From positions 1 to 64,000 of the forward strand of contig CABHOP010000037.1 of the NCBI GenBank assembly GCA_902168085.1: a stretch of 64,000 nt of DNA. Reading direction: 5' to 3'. The stretch's first letter is position 1. Each line of letters starts with the position of its first letter. The DNA is from an uncultured Bacteroides sp. Its GTDB lineage: Bacteria > Bacteroidota > Bacteroidia > Chitinophagales > Chitinophagaceae. A program made the translations under genes and the position numbers. Below the pieces are notes generated by a model that saw only the letters and a program-made list of their open reading frames with translations, was not told the DNA's origin and made no database searches. Below are positions 17,289 through 25,638 of this stretch, piece by piece.

Positions 17289-17355
17289 AACCCTAAATCC
17301 CTAAAGGGACTTTCTTTTAATATTTTATATCCACCTCCCCTTCAGGGGTTGGGGG
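17289..17355 (-). repeat. Palindromic intergenic repeat before nuoF
   Basis: Plus-strand ends ACCCTAAATCCCTAAAGGGAC and CCCCTTCAGGGGTTGGGGG are imperfect inverted copies around an AT-rich core. One end touches the nuoF start codon and the other touches the stop codon of the upstream small gene, so the repeat fills the whole gap. Confidence 0.75.
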
Positions 17356-17778
17356 TTAAATCTTTGTACTCTGCCTGCTCAGCAGTTTCCATTCTTTATC
17401 CTTGTCCTTCCATACCCACACCTGCAATATGTGCAGCTTCAGCTTCACCTGTTTGCCATCCAGCGCCACATCTATGTCAGCTTCGGCACGTACGGCAGCC
17501 GTCTTTCCTTCTATCACAATATTCGGCGCGCTTTGTGATATACTATTATATACCAGTTTGCCATTGTGCAGGTCGGTCATTACATCCTGCCGGCTTTCTA
17601 TCCACCCGTTAGAGTGGCCGTAGCTCAGCTTTTTGTGCAATAACTTTTTCAGCACTGCCGTATCTTTTTGCTGCAGGGCGCTGTTAAGGCCGCCCACGGC
17701 TTTTACCAGTACCACGCTATCCTGCGCAGCTGCGGTATGATAAATAAAGAACAACAATATGATGTATATGTTTCGCAT
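17356..17778 (-). CDS. Exported NTF2-like (DUF4440-type) protein
   Basis: A 140-residue protein with a Sec signal peptide (MRNIYIILLFFIYHTAAAQ) followed by a small alpha+beta domain of the NTF2-like/DUF4440 type: an N-terminal helix with a DTAVLKKLLHKKLSYGHS segment, and C-terminal strands ending KLHILQVWVWKDKDKEWKLL. Such folds serve as enzymes or ligand-binding proteins, and no catalytic residue set is clear. It lies inside the complex I operon, 3 bases after the SRPBCC gene and before nuoF, and must be co-transcribed with them. A link to respiration is only implied by position. Confidence 0.8.
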   Translation of the reverse strand: MRNIYIILLFFIYHTAAAQDSVVLVKAVGGLNSALQQKDTAVLKKLLHKKLSYGHSNGWIESRQDVMTDLHNGKLVYNSISQSAPNIVIEGKTAAVRAEADIDVALDGKQVKLKLHILQVWVWKDKDKEWKLLSRQSTKI

Positions 17779-17781
17779 AGG

Positions 17782-18186
17782 TTATTTAAATCCTGTGCTT
17801 AACACATATTCTTCCATCAGCCCGAAAAACTGGTCTTCCCAGCTTTCCTCATGGTTTTTCAGCTCATCTTCGTTAGGCAATCCTTCGTGGTGCAATATCA
17901 CTTTGGTGCCTTCGGGGTGTGCTGCCAGTTTGTAATGAACTTGCGACGGTTTGGCATCTGCATTCCACTCTTCGGTCTTCCACGTATATGCCAGTTCGTC
18001 CTTCCCGGTTTTCAGTATCTCACCTTTCACCCAGCCGCTAAACATTTCAAACCTGCCACCTACTTCTTTTTCAACTATTGCATCCTCGCCACTCCACTTT
18101 CGCAGCAACACAGGGTCTGTCAATAGCTGCATTACTTTTTCGGGCTTCGCCGATACGATAAATTCCATATCCAGGTTCAGCGCCAT
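17782..18186 (-). CDS. SRPBCC (AHSA1-like) domain protein
   Basis: A 134-residue cytoplasmic protein of the START/SRPBCC fold, close to the activator-of-Hsp90 (AHSA1) subgroup: an opening strand (LDMEFIVSAKPEKVMQLLTD), a KWSGEDAIVEKEVGGRFEMF stretch and a C-terminal long helix containing ESWEDQFFGLMEEYV. The fold makes a deep pocket for a hydrophobic ligand; the ligand is unknown. The gene starts 7 bases after nuoE and ends 3 bases before the NTF2-like gene, so it is an insertion of two genes into an otherwise standard nuo order. Confidence 0.85.
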   Translation of the reverse strand: MALNLDMEFIVSAKPEKVMQLLTDPVLLRKWSGEDAIVEKEVGGRFEMFSGWVKGEILKTGKDELAYTWKTEEWNADAKPSQVHYKLAAHPEGTKVILHHEGLPNEDELKNHEESWEDQFFGLMEEYVLSTGFK

Positions 18187-18193
18187 ATCTTAT

Positions 18194-18688
18194 TTAGTTG
18201 GTAGCCGCAGCCCTTAGCTCTTCTAATAGCTGGTCTATTTTTTCTTTTGTCAAAAACTCTTTATAATGTTTACCCAATTGCATCATCGGCGCATAGCCGC
18301 ATGCACCCAGGCATTCTGCCGGTTTCAGGGTAAACAGGCCATCGGGCGTAGTTTCACCTGCCTGTATGCCCAGTTTCTGCTTGATGTGGTCTATAATCTC
18401 ATCGCTGCCATTCAGCATACAAGGGCCGGTCTGGCATACTTCCAGCACATATTTACCTACCGGTTTCATATTGAACATGGTGTAGAAGGTAGCCACCTCG
18501 TACACCTCGATAGGCAATATGCCCAGCAGTTCGGCCACATAGTCCATAACAGGCACATCCAGCCAACCGCCAAATTCTTCCTGCGCTATGTGCAGTACAG
18601 GTATCAGGGCACTTTTCTGCTTCCCATCGGGGTAGCGCGCCATGATCTCTTTTACTTTATTCAGTTTTTCTTCCGAAAATTTTATCAT
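18194..18688 (-). CDS. nuoE: NADH-quinone oxidoreductase subunit E
   Basis: A thioredoxin-like [2Fe-2S] subunit (164 residues) that binds cluster N1a beside NuoF. The ligands are C85 and C90 (CQTGPC) and C126 and C130 (CLGAC), in the standard C-x4-C ... C-x3-C arrangement. The N-terminal helical part with YPDGKQKSALIPVLHIAQEE is typical. The start codon sits directly after a palindromic repeat. Confidence 0.97.
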   Translation of the reverse strand: MIKFSEEKLNKVKEIMARYPDGKQKSALIPVLHIAQEEFGGWLDVPVMDYVAELLGILPIEVYEVATFYTMFNMKPVGKYVLEVCQTGPCMLNGSDEIIDHIKQKLGIQAGETTPDGLFTLKPAECLGACGYAPMMQLGKHYKEFLTKEKIDQLLEELRAAATN

Positions 18689-18764
18689 AACCCCAAACCC
18701 CTAAAGGGGCTTTTCTTTTTAAAGTTATATCTACACCTTTCCCTTTTGCAAGGGTCAGGGGCTT
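18689..18764 (-). repeat. Palindromic intergenic repeat before nuoE
   Basis: The copy begins at the nuoE start codon with ACCCCAAACCCCTAAAGGGG on the plus strand. The other half carries CCCTTTTGCAAGGG and AGGGGCTTTT next to the nuoD stop codon. It fills the gap between the two genes. Confidence 0.7.
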
Positions 18765-20006
18765 TTACGCATCCAGTTCTCCTGCTATCACATTCAGGCT
18801 ACTCAGGGTGATGATGGCATCACTCAGCAGTCCGCCACTTACTATTTCAGGGTATGCCTGGTAGTAAATGAAGCATGGCCTGCGGAAGTGCAGCCTGTAC
18901 GGCGTACGTCCGCCATCACTTATCAGGTAATAACCCAGTTCACCATTGGCACCTTCTACTGCATGATACACTTCGCCCGGCAGTACTTCTATCTCACCCA
19001 TTATCATTTTGAAATGGTATATCAGCGCTTCCATCTTCGTGTACACATCTTCTTTTGCAGGCAAGTGGAAATGGTCAGCCTCCGGCGCATAGAAAATATC
19101 TTTCTGTGCAGGGTCTTCCTGTTCCAGCTTCGTTATTTTCTCCAGTGCCTGTTGTATTATTTTATAGCTCTCCCAGATCTCATCGTTGCGCACCATGTAG
19201 CGGTCATATACATCGCCTGTAGTGCCCACCGGTATCTTGAAATCGAAATCTTCGTAAGATGAATATGGTTGCGCTACACGTACATCATAGTCCACACCCG
19301 CAGCGCGCAGGTTAGGGCCTGTCATGCTGTAGTTCAGTGCACGTTCGGCACTTATTGGGCCGGCGCCTATACAGCGCTCCATGAATATACGGTTACGGTT
19401 CAGCAGGGCTTCAAACTCACGCATCACTTTAGGAAAGCCTTCCATGAATTTGTCAATCTTCTTCCATGCCACTTTACTGAAGTTGCGTTCGAAACCACCT
19501 ACACGGCCAATATTGGTTGTAAGGCGGCTGCCGCACACTTCTTCGTATATCTCGTATATCAGTTCGCGCCATTGGAAAACATACGTAAAGCCGGTAAGGG
19601 CACCGGTATCCACCGCTACTACAGAGTTGCATATCAGGTGGTCGGCAATACGCGCCAGTTCCATAATGATGACACGCATGTAGTCTATCCGCTTGGGTAT
19701 CTTGATGTTCAGCAACTTTTCTATGGTCATGTGCCAGCCCATGTTATTGATGGGGGCACTGCAATAGTTAAGCCTGTCTGTAAGCGGAGTAATTTGATAA
19801 TATGGCCTACGCTCTGCGATCTTTTCGAAGGCGCGGTGTATATAACCGATAGTAGGCACAGTGCTCAGCACTTTTTCACCATCTATCTCCATGATGTTTT
19901 GGAAGACACCGTGGGTGGCAGGGTGCGTAGGACCAAGGTTCAGCGTAGTACTTTGCTTGGCCAGCGACTCTTCTGCGAGTTGTATATGATTTTGTTGTTC
20001 TGTCAT
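18765..20006 (-). CDS. nuoD: NADH-quinone oxidoreductase subunit D
   Basis: The 49-kDa-type subunit (413 residues) that forms the quinone-binding site with NuoB, evolved from the large subunit of NiFe hydrogenases. LNLGPTHPATHGVF near residue 23 contains the conserved histidines of the quinone site; GYIHRAFEK, ADHLICNSV and GRVGGFERNF are further signatures, and the end has LRSLNVIAGELD-like spacing (SSLNVIAGELDA). NuoC and NuoD are separate genes here, not fused as in Escherichia coli. The ATG directly follows a repeat element. Confidence 0.97.
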   Translation of the reverse strand: MTEQQNHIQLAEESLAKQSTTLNLGPTHPATHGVFQNIMEIDGEKVLSTVPTIGYIHRAFEKIAERRPYYQITPLTDRLNYCSAPINNMGWHMTIEKLLNIKIPKRIDYMRVIIMELARIADHLICNSVVAVDTGALTGFTYVFQWRELIYEIYEEVCGSRLTTNIGRVGGFERNFSKVAWKKIDKFMEGFPKVMREFEALLNRNRIFMERCIGAGPISAERALNYSMTGPNLRAAGVDYDVRVAQPYSSYEDFDFKIPVGTTGDVYDRYMVRNDEIWESYKIIQQALEKITKLEQEDPAQKDIFYAPEADHFHLPAKEDVYTKMEALIYHFKMIMGEIEVLPGEVYHAVEGANGELGYYLISDGGRTPYRLHFRRPCFIYYQAYPEIVSGGLLSDAIITLSSLNVIAGELDA

Positions 20007-20077
20007 ACCCCAAACCCCTAACGGGCTTATTGGTTTGGTTATAAATATTTATTACACCCATCACGGGTGTTTTTATT
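20007..20077 (-). repeat. Palindromic intergenic repeat before nuoD
   Basis: The plus strand reads ACCCCAAACCCCTAACGGGC next to the nuoD start codon and ends with ACACCCATCACGGGTGTTTTT, a small hairpin, before the nuoC stop codon. The first half closely matches the copy before nuoE; the second half is different. Confidence 0.65.
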
Positions 20078-20596
20078 TTATGCTACTGTGCCACCGCGGC
20101 CAAACATTTCATCATCCTTGTCTATACGCGTCGGGTCTTCCATGCGATATTCCTTACGCATGGGGAAGTAGTCCATCTCATCCACATTCAGTATGCGGGT
20201 AAGATTTGGGTGGCCTACGAAATTGACACCGAAGTTGTCATACGTTTCACGCTCCATCCAGTTGGCACCAGAAAAAAGCTGTGTCGCTGTAAATACATCG
20301 GGCTTTTCTATCGGCACATATACCTTCATACGCAGGCGCACATTATTTTCCAGGCTGTGCAGATGATAAACTACACACAATTCTTCACCTTTTCTTTCGG
20401 GGTAGTGCACTGCTGTCAGGTCTGTAAGAAAACGGAAGCGGGTGCTATCGTCATCATACAGGTGCTGCATTACTTTCAGGTTCATTTCGGCAGGTGCTGT
20501 TACAGCCAGCATACCATAAGGCTCTTCCCAATTGGTAAGTGCCTCGCCAAATTTTTCCGTCAGTTTTTCTTTTAATATTTCGTTGGTCAATGCCAT
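20078..20596 (-). CDS. nuoC: NADH-quinone oxidoreductase subunit C
   Basis: The 30-kDa-type structural subunit (172 residues) of the peripheral arm, without cofactors. The family signature ERETYDNFGVNFVGHPNLTRI (residues near 120; here given as RETYDNFGVNFVGHP) and the preceding RFLTDLTAVHYPERKGEE region identify it. The C-terminal tail ends KDDEMFGRGGTVA. It lies between nuoB and nuoD in the standard order. Confidence 0.95.
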   Translation of the reverse strand: MALTNEILKEKLTEKFGEALTNWEEPYGMLAVTAPAEMNLKVMQHLYDDDSTRFRFLTDLTAVHYPERKGEELCVVYHLHSLENNVRLRMKVYVPIEKPDVFTATQLFSGANWMERETYDNFGVNFVGHPNLTRILNVDEMDYFPMRKEYRMEDPTRIDKDDEMFGRGGTVA

Positions 20597-20661
20597 ATTC
20601 TAAGTCAAGTAAAAAGTCGAAAGTCAAAAGCTTGTGGTTTTGACCCTTGCCTTTTGCATTA
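20597..20661. repeat. GTCAAAA / TTTTGAC hairpin element before nuoC
   Basis: This gap contains AAGTCGAAAGTCAAAAGC and then GTTTTGACCC, which can pair (GTCAAAA with TTTTGAC) into a hairpin in the nuoB-nuoC leader. The direct GTC-rich units resemble those before nuoG. Confidence 0.45.
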
Positions 20662-21225
20662 CTATTGTATTGCGTAACTATCCATCAATGCTTTATATAC
20701 CGGGCTGTTCCTGCGTCGCAGACTTTCATTTTGTACCAGGTCCTGCAGTTTTATCACACCATCCAATATCGCCTCGGGGCGCGGAGGGCATCCTGATACA
20801 TACACATCTACCGGTATCACTTGGTCTATACCCTGCAGCACAGGGTAAGAATCGAATATGCCACCGCTGGATGCACAGGCACCTATCGCTATTACCCAGC
20901 GTGGCTCTGCCATCTGCAAATATACCTGGCGCAGTATCGGTGCCATTTTCTTGGCAATGGTACCTGCTACCAGCAACATATCGCACTGGCGCGGTGTAAA
21001 GCCCATACGCTCAGACCCGAAACGGGCCAGGTCGTAGTTGGCACCCATGGTAGCCATAAACTCAATACCGCAGCACGATGTGGCAAACGGTAACGGCCAT
21101 AAAGAATTTTTACGAGCCAGGCCTATCGCTTTATCAAAAGATGTGGCCATAAATCCCTCTCCCGAATACCCTTCAGGTATCGGTGCCAATTTCACATTCG
21201 TATTATATTGAACCGGACGTCCCAT
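20662..21225 (-). CDS. nuoB: NADH-quinone oxidoreductase subunit B
   Basis: The PSST-type subunit (187 residues) that holds cluster N2, the last electron carrier before quinone. The ligands are the tandem C51-C52 (TSCCGIEF), C117 (GACASSGG) and C146 (SGCPPRPEAI), exactly as in the family. It is located second in the operon, 72 bases after nuoA, with an AT-rich gap that has no obvious structure. Confidence 0.97.
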   Translation of the reverse strand: MGRPVQYNTNVKLAPIPEGYSGEGFMATSFDKAIGLARKNSLWPLPFATSCCGIEFMATMGANYDLARFGSERMGFTPRQCDMLLVAGTIAKKMAPILRQVYLQMAEPRWVIAIGACASSGGIFDSYPVLQGIDQVIPVDVYVSGCPPRPEAILDGVIKLQDLVQNESLRRRNSPVYKALMDSYAIQ

Positions 21226-21297
21226 AATCTTTATCTTTTTAATTACACTAAGTATTAACTATTCAATAATCACAACTCTTTTACTCACATAAATACT

Positions 21298-21690
21298 TTA
21301 GTCTTCCCATTCCAGGGCACCTTTCTTTACGATGTATGTAAAACCACAAAGGAAAAATGCCACAAACATAATAACGGCTAAGAAGCCTTCCTGACCCAGT
21401 TCCCTGAAGTTGATTGCATACGGATAAAAGAAGATAACCTCCACATCGAACAGAACGAAAAGGATAGCTACAAGGAAATACTTGATAGCCATTGGCTGGC
21501 GGGCATTGCCTACAGAAGGGATACCACTCTCGAAGTTGATAAGTTTATCCTGCGTTCTACGTTTAGGGCCCAGCAAATGTGAGGCACCTATCGTCATAAC
21601 TACAAATCCTACCGCTACTATTAACTGTAGAGCTATAGGCAGATAACTGAAGGGCGTTTGTTGGTCGGCCGCCAGGAATAAAAAATTCAT
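21298..21690 (-). CDS. nuoA: NADH-quinone oxidoreductase subunit A
   Basis: A three-helix membrane subunit (130 residues) next to the quinone site. FESGIPSVGNARQPMAIKYF (the loop with the conserved acidic residue and glycine) and ILFVLFDVEVIFFYPYAINF are diagnostic. It is the first gene of the operon, and a well-formed Bacteroidota promoter lies upstream at 21729-21758. Confidence 0.96.
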   Translation of the reverse strand: MNFLFLAADQQTPFSYLPIALQLIVAVGFVVMTIGASHLLGPKRRTQDKLINFESGIPSVGNARQPMAIKYFLVAILFVLFDVEVIFFYPYAINFRELGQEGFLAVIMFVAFFLCGFTYIVKKGALEWED

Positions 21691-21728
21691 AATTAAAACA
21701 GTCTTCTAGCGTTCTGTTCTAGAGTTAG

Positions 21729-21758
21729 CAAAGTTAACGGTATGGGACGAATTTGCAA
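21729..21758 (-). promoter_or_regulatory. Promoter of the nuo operon
   Basis: On the minus strand TTG (21756-21758) is followed after 19 bases by TAACTTTG (21729-21736), matching the Bacteroidota primary sigma factor consensus TTG-N17-23-TAnnTTTG. The -7 element lies 38 bases before the nuoA start codon. Confidence 0.8.
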
Positions 21759-21876
21759 GGCTCAAGCTACTTTTTGCACCTGTTTTTAACTTAACCCGTA
21801 AAATTGCAATAATCAATTACAAATAATTATGTTTTGATGGGATGGATAAGCAAAACTTCATTTATTATTTATTTCA

Positions 21877-22788
21877 TCAGGGATGTACGCTTTGCATTAT
21901 TTCCTGCAAAGTTTTATCCTTCTCCAAAGGGCATAATACATAGTTAAAATGCGTACTTGGCATTATATGATTTACCCTTTCATAGCCGGTAACCTCATTT
22001 ATATTGTAGTACACATAGTTAAGGCCCTCAAAATGCACTGAAATACCATTTGCCACATCACGGTTTAAGATTTCAATTAATATTATTGGCCTGAAGTGTT
22101 TTAAACTTTCCCGCATACCCTCAATTACTTTAGGTTCATGCGTTTCTACATCTATTTTAATAAGATCTATTTGGGTAATCTTATTAGCTTGAACGAAATG
22201 ATCGATAGTTTCTACTTCAACCTTCCTTTTTCTAAACCTCTTCTTATCATAGCTTAATCCATCTATATATTTTGTTTCAAGGCTAGCTTCATATAAGTTC
22301 CCTTCATCCATATCATGCATTTCTACAATTCCTACCTGATTTGATACTGCCTTATTAACAATGGTTGTGTGTTGTAACCTGTTCAGCTTTACATTTTGAT
22401 CCAACAATGTGTGGATGCGCTCAATAGGCTCAAAAGCATATATCGCAGCAGATGGATTATATGCTTTGGCCAATAAGGTATATACGCCCGTATTAGCGCC
22501 TACATCAAAAATTACATCAGATTTTTCCGCTAAAGCCCTCCATAAATGACTTGATAATTTCTCCCATGCATCCAATCCTTTCCAAAAGAAAAGCTGTTCG
22601 AGATAGTATCCCTTATTAATCATCTTAAAACTCTTATCATCCGCCTTGAGTGTGATAATTCCGTTAAAAACCAAATGCCTGGTAATATTATCACTTAAGC
22701 CAAATGACCTTAGTACTTTAAAAATGGATTGTTTAAAAGGAAATATCCTATATATGTATTTCAGTATTTTTTTCATTTTAAAAAGCAT
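21877..22788 (-). CDS. FkbM family methyltransferase
   Basis: A 303-residue SAM-dependent methyltransferase of the FkbM family, probably O-methylating a sugar of a surface glycan. The SAM-binding motif is DVGANTGVYTLLAKAYNP, then YAFEPIERIH (motif II acidic residue), and LIKIDVETHEPKVIEGM is the FkbM signature. The first 80 residues are basic and poorly conserved. The ATG at 22788 or the next one at 22776 could be the start. It is the last gene of a minus-strand glycan block and has no obvious terminator. Confidence 0.88.
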   Translation of the reverse strand: MLFKMKKILKYIYRIFPFKQSIFKVLRSFGLSDNITRHLVFNGIITLKADDKSFKMINKGYYLEQLFFWKGLDAWEKLSSHLWRALAEKSDVIFDVGANTGVYTLLAKAYNPSAAIYAFEPIERIHTLLDQNVKLNRLQHTTIVNKAVSNQVGIVEMHDMDEGNLYEASLETKYIDGLSYDKKRFRKRKVEVETIDHFVQANKITQIDLIKIDVETHEPKVIEGMRESLKHFRPIILIEILNRDVANGISVHFEGLNYVYYNINEVTGYERVNHIMPSTHFNYVLCPLEKDKTLQEIMQSVHP

Positions 22789-22852
22789 TGGTTTTGTGCA
22801 GAATTAATAAAATTAGCTGGTAGGGACAAATTATAGCGAGATCAACACGTAT

Positions 22853-24028
22853 CTATACGCCTAGAAAATCTCTATATGTTTTGCAGAATACTTCTCCGCT
22901 GAAATGCTTTTGGGCATACGCATAAGCCGCATGGCCTAAATCCTTTCTAAGCTGCTCATTTTCAATTAGCGATTGTATTTTTTCCACGCCTTTAGTCACT
23001 ATTTCATCTTCATTCGTTTCTGTAATAAGCAATCCATTTTTATTGTCTTCTATATAGTCGGGTATGCCGCCTACTGCAGTAGATAGTATTACTTTACCTC
23101 TTGCCATCATCTCCATTACTACAATGGGTAGGCCTTCAAAGAGAGATGTAAGTATTAACACATTCGACCTTTGATATATATCTGCCACTTTGTTTTTTTC
23201 CTTTACATTGCCATAAAGCGTGCAGTATTGCTTTACATCATCAGGAATGATCTCTTCCACATCGCCCACAAATGAAAAATGGACATTCGCATCTGCTTTG
23301 TGCAGGCGCTTCGCGATAGCTGCTATCAGGTGGACCCGTTTTTGCGCAGCACCACGGCCTACAAACACAACTTCCAGCTTATCATTCTTTACTTCTATCA
23401 GCTCCGGCACTTCTATCATATTATCTACAAAGTATAGCTGCTGATAGTACTTAACCGGTACACCACTTTTTTTGTACAGATTTTCCATATCCCTTTTTAT
23501 TTGTGGACTACTGAAAATTCTGAAGTCGATGTATTTGATAAATGACTGCGAAAAATTGAACCAACTATTGAGATGGCAGAGCTCTACTACGCGCGTTTCT
23601 TTTTTTACGTGTGGAACTATTTTATAAAAATACATGCTCTCGCCACCAAATACCACCGGGTTTTCTACAGCATTGATCCACGACGCTAAAACACCTCTGA
23701 AAAAAAAGTTTAGAAAATGCAACGCTTTATTATCTACATATTTATGAATATCCAGTATTCGTACCCCTTCTATATCGAATAAGTGCCTGAATTCATTATT
23801 CCTTGGCTTTTTGGTAAATATGATGAGCGGCTTTTCGTTTTTGATACAGGTGGCTATATCTGCATTCACTTTTATGGAGCCGCCAATATCTGCCCATGGA
23901 AAGAAAAGAAATATGCGGTGGCGGGTTTTTAACTTAAATATTTTGCCGGCTATTTTGCCCAGCAATACGAAGGGGAACATGCCGGCCAGTTCAATATTCC
24001 TTTTAAGTATAGCGGTTTTATAATTCAT
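22853..24028 (-). CDS. Glycosyltransferase family 4
   Basis: A 391-residue GT-B fold retaining glycosyltransferase that would add a sugar from a nucleotide donor to a growing surface polysaccharide or lipid-linked glycan. The C-terminal domain has VVFVGRGAAQKRVHLI, then FEGLPIVVMEMMARGKVIL with the E-x7-E type motif and AVGGIPDYI, all typical of GT4. The N-terminal region is divergent, so the acceptor cannot be guessed. Its start overlaps the end of the epimerase gene by 11 bases, implying coupling. Confidence 0.88.
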   Translation of the reverse strand: MNYKTAILKRNIELAGMFPFVLLGKIAGKIFKLKTRHRIFLFFPWADIGGSIKVNADIATCIKNEKPLIIFTKKPRNNEFRHLFDIEGVRILDIHKYVDNKALHFLNFFFRGVLASWINAVENPVVFGGESMYFYKIVPHVKKETRVVELCHLNSWFNFSQSFIKYIDFRIFSSPQIKRDMENLYKKSGVPVKYYQQLYFVDNMIEVPELIEVKNDKLEVVFVGRGAAQKRVHLIAAIAKRLHKADANVHFSFVGDVEEIIPDDVKQYCTLYGNVKEKNKVADIYQRSNVLILTSLFEGLPIVVMEMMARGKVILSTAVGGIPDYIEDNKNGLLITETNEDEIVTKGVEKIQSLIENEQLRKDLGHAAYAYAQKHFSGEVFCKTYRDFLGV

Positions 24029-24707
24029 GATATTTTTTTAGTAGCCGATATAGGTACGCATCATCAAACGATATATTCAATTTCTCGATTACCGGCTGTA
24101 TCTGTGCTGTATTAATATCAAAGTCGGCACCTTTGTCAATAATATCGTATAGTGCTTTTTTTCCTAAAAAACTTTCCATTGATTCCACTATATATGGCAC
24201 AGCATAGCTACGCGGATTTGCAATGTTGATAATACCGTTCAGGTACATGTTACTGTTCAATATGCTATGGACGATATCATAAAAATCATCCACATCTATC
24301 AGATTGCGGGTAGCATTTGCCCAAACCTTAAAAGGAATGTTGTGCTTTATACTATTTAGAAAGAAGGTGAATATATTACTGGGATTGCCGGAAGGGCCTA
24401 CCAAATTGGCAGTTCTGAAAATGTAATAGTCTACATCGCTGGTAATAATATAATTCTCCAGTGCTTGTTTATGCCGCACATAAATGCTGTTGTTTTCAGA
24501 AGGATCATATATACTACAGGTGCTGAAGTACACAATTATTTTACCTGGATTAGACATGATTGCCTGCTCCAGCAATTGTTTCTCGCGGTTATATGCTTCA
24601 ACATCTATCGTTTTAGAATTGGATACACCGGAGGCGAATATCAGGAAACGATCATCCTTTGCATATTCGTTAAAACACCTGGCTACCATTCCATTACCAA
24701 TCACCAT
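24018..24707 (-). CDS. Short NAD-dependent epimerase/dehydratase-like protein
   Basis: A 229-residue extended-SDR-like protein, shorter than the usual 300 or so. The N-terminal GNGMVARCF (the nucleotide-binding loop) starts at residue 4, YFSTCSIYDP carries the conserved threonine/serine region, and YVRHKQALE is a Y-x3-K catalytic pair. RTANLVGPSGNP follows as in sugar epimerases. It probably modifies a nucleotide sugar for the neighbouring glycosyltransferases. The short N-terminus lacks the strand that usually precedes the glycine loop by several residues, so the annotated start is close to the minimum. Confidence 0.78.
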   Translation of the reverse strand: MVIGNGMVARCFNEYAKDDRFLIFASGVSNSKTIDVEAYNREKQLLEQAIMSNPGKIIVYFSTCSIYDPSENNSIYVRHKQALENYIITSDVDYYIFRTANLVGPSGNPSNIFTFFLNSIKHNIPFKVWANATRNLIDVDDFYDIVHSILNSNMYLNGIINIANPRSYAVPYIVESMESFLGKKALYDIIDKGADFDINTAQIQPVIEKLNISFDDAYLYRLLKKYHEL

Positions 24708-24781
24708 ACAGTAGTACTATTGCTGGTAGCAAAGTAAACAAAATATTAAATGGCATGTGATACGTCTCAATCTCTTCGTGT

Positions 24782-25621
24782 TTAAAACAGGTATTTCCTT
24801 ATTTTACCTTTTTTCAATGCTTTTTGATATAACCTGGGAAAATATGCAGCCAATATTATCTTACCTAGCATACCAACCGGGCTACTCTTTACCTGAAAGA
24901 TTAGATTATCGTGTATAGCTTTGGGGTTATAAAACCCCTGATGTTTTTCCTCAAAGTAATCTATTATCCTGTTTACTTTTATCCTGTCTTTTAAAAAATC
25001 ACGTTCTCTTGACATATTTTTATGATAATAATCATACCCTATCATATCCAGATGCAGGAAATTAAAATGATGACATGCTAAAGTGATCCAAAAATCCCAG
25101 TCTTCCCATGAATAACCCTTCCTGAGATTTTCATCATATCCACTAACTGCTTCCCACGCAGATTTTCTATATATAACACAGGAACCAATACTATTTGTCA
25201 GCATCAAATCTTGTAGGTTGAAGGAAGTATATCTTTCTACAGTATCTGAATCGCCAAACCGTTTGAAGTTTGAATACACAATATGTATAGAGGGGTTCGC
25301 TTCAAATACTTTATATGCTTCCTGCGCATATTCCTTTCTTATCATATCATCAGCATCCAAAGGAATAATGTATTTCCCCTTTGCCATGGCAATGCCATTG
25401 TTACGGGCGGCACCGGGGCCCGCATTACCCTGTCTTATGATACGATAGCCTTCTTGTTCAAGCGCGTCCAGTTCTTTTAGTGTTTTTTCATCAGTTGAGC
25501 CATCATCCACTATTATAAGTTCAGTAACTGCGATATCTATTTGGGCTACACTTTTAATATTCCTTCTCAGAAATTCACCATGATTGTAACAGGGAACAAT
25601 TACAGAAAATACGGGTTCCAT
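24782..25621 (-). CDS. Glycosyltransferase family 2
   Basis: A 279-residue GT-A fold inverting glycosyltransferase. FSVIVPCYNHGEFLRRNIKS, IIVDDGSTDEKTL, AGPGAARNNGIA and IPLDADDMI are the standard GT2 motifs, the last containing the DxD-type metal-binding residues; SWEDWDFWITLA is the later acceptor-side motif. It starts the visible minus-strand glycan run and is separated from the epimerase gene by 74 bases. Donor and acceptor sugars cannot be deduced. Confidence 0.9.
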   Translation of the reverse strand: MEPVFSVIVPCYNHGEFLRRNIKSVAQIDIAVTELIIVDDGSTDEKTLKELDALEQEGYRIIRQGNAGPGAARNNGIAMAKGKYIIPLDADDMIRKEYAQEAYKVFEANPSIHIVYSNFKRFGDSDTVERYTSFNLQDLMLTNSIGSCVIYRKSAWEAVSGYDENLRKGYSWEDWDFWITLACHHFNFLHLDMIGYDYYHKNMSRERDFLKDRIKVNRIIDYFEEKHQGFYNPKAIHDNLIFQVKSSPVGMLGKIILAAYFPRLYQKALKKGKIRKYLF

Positions 25622-25638
25622 TAGCTATTTCTTTTTTA

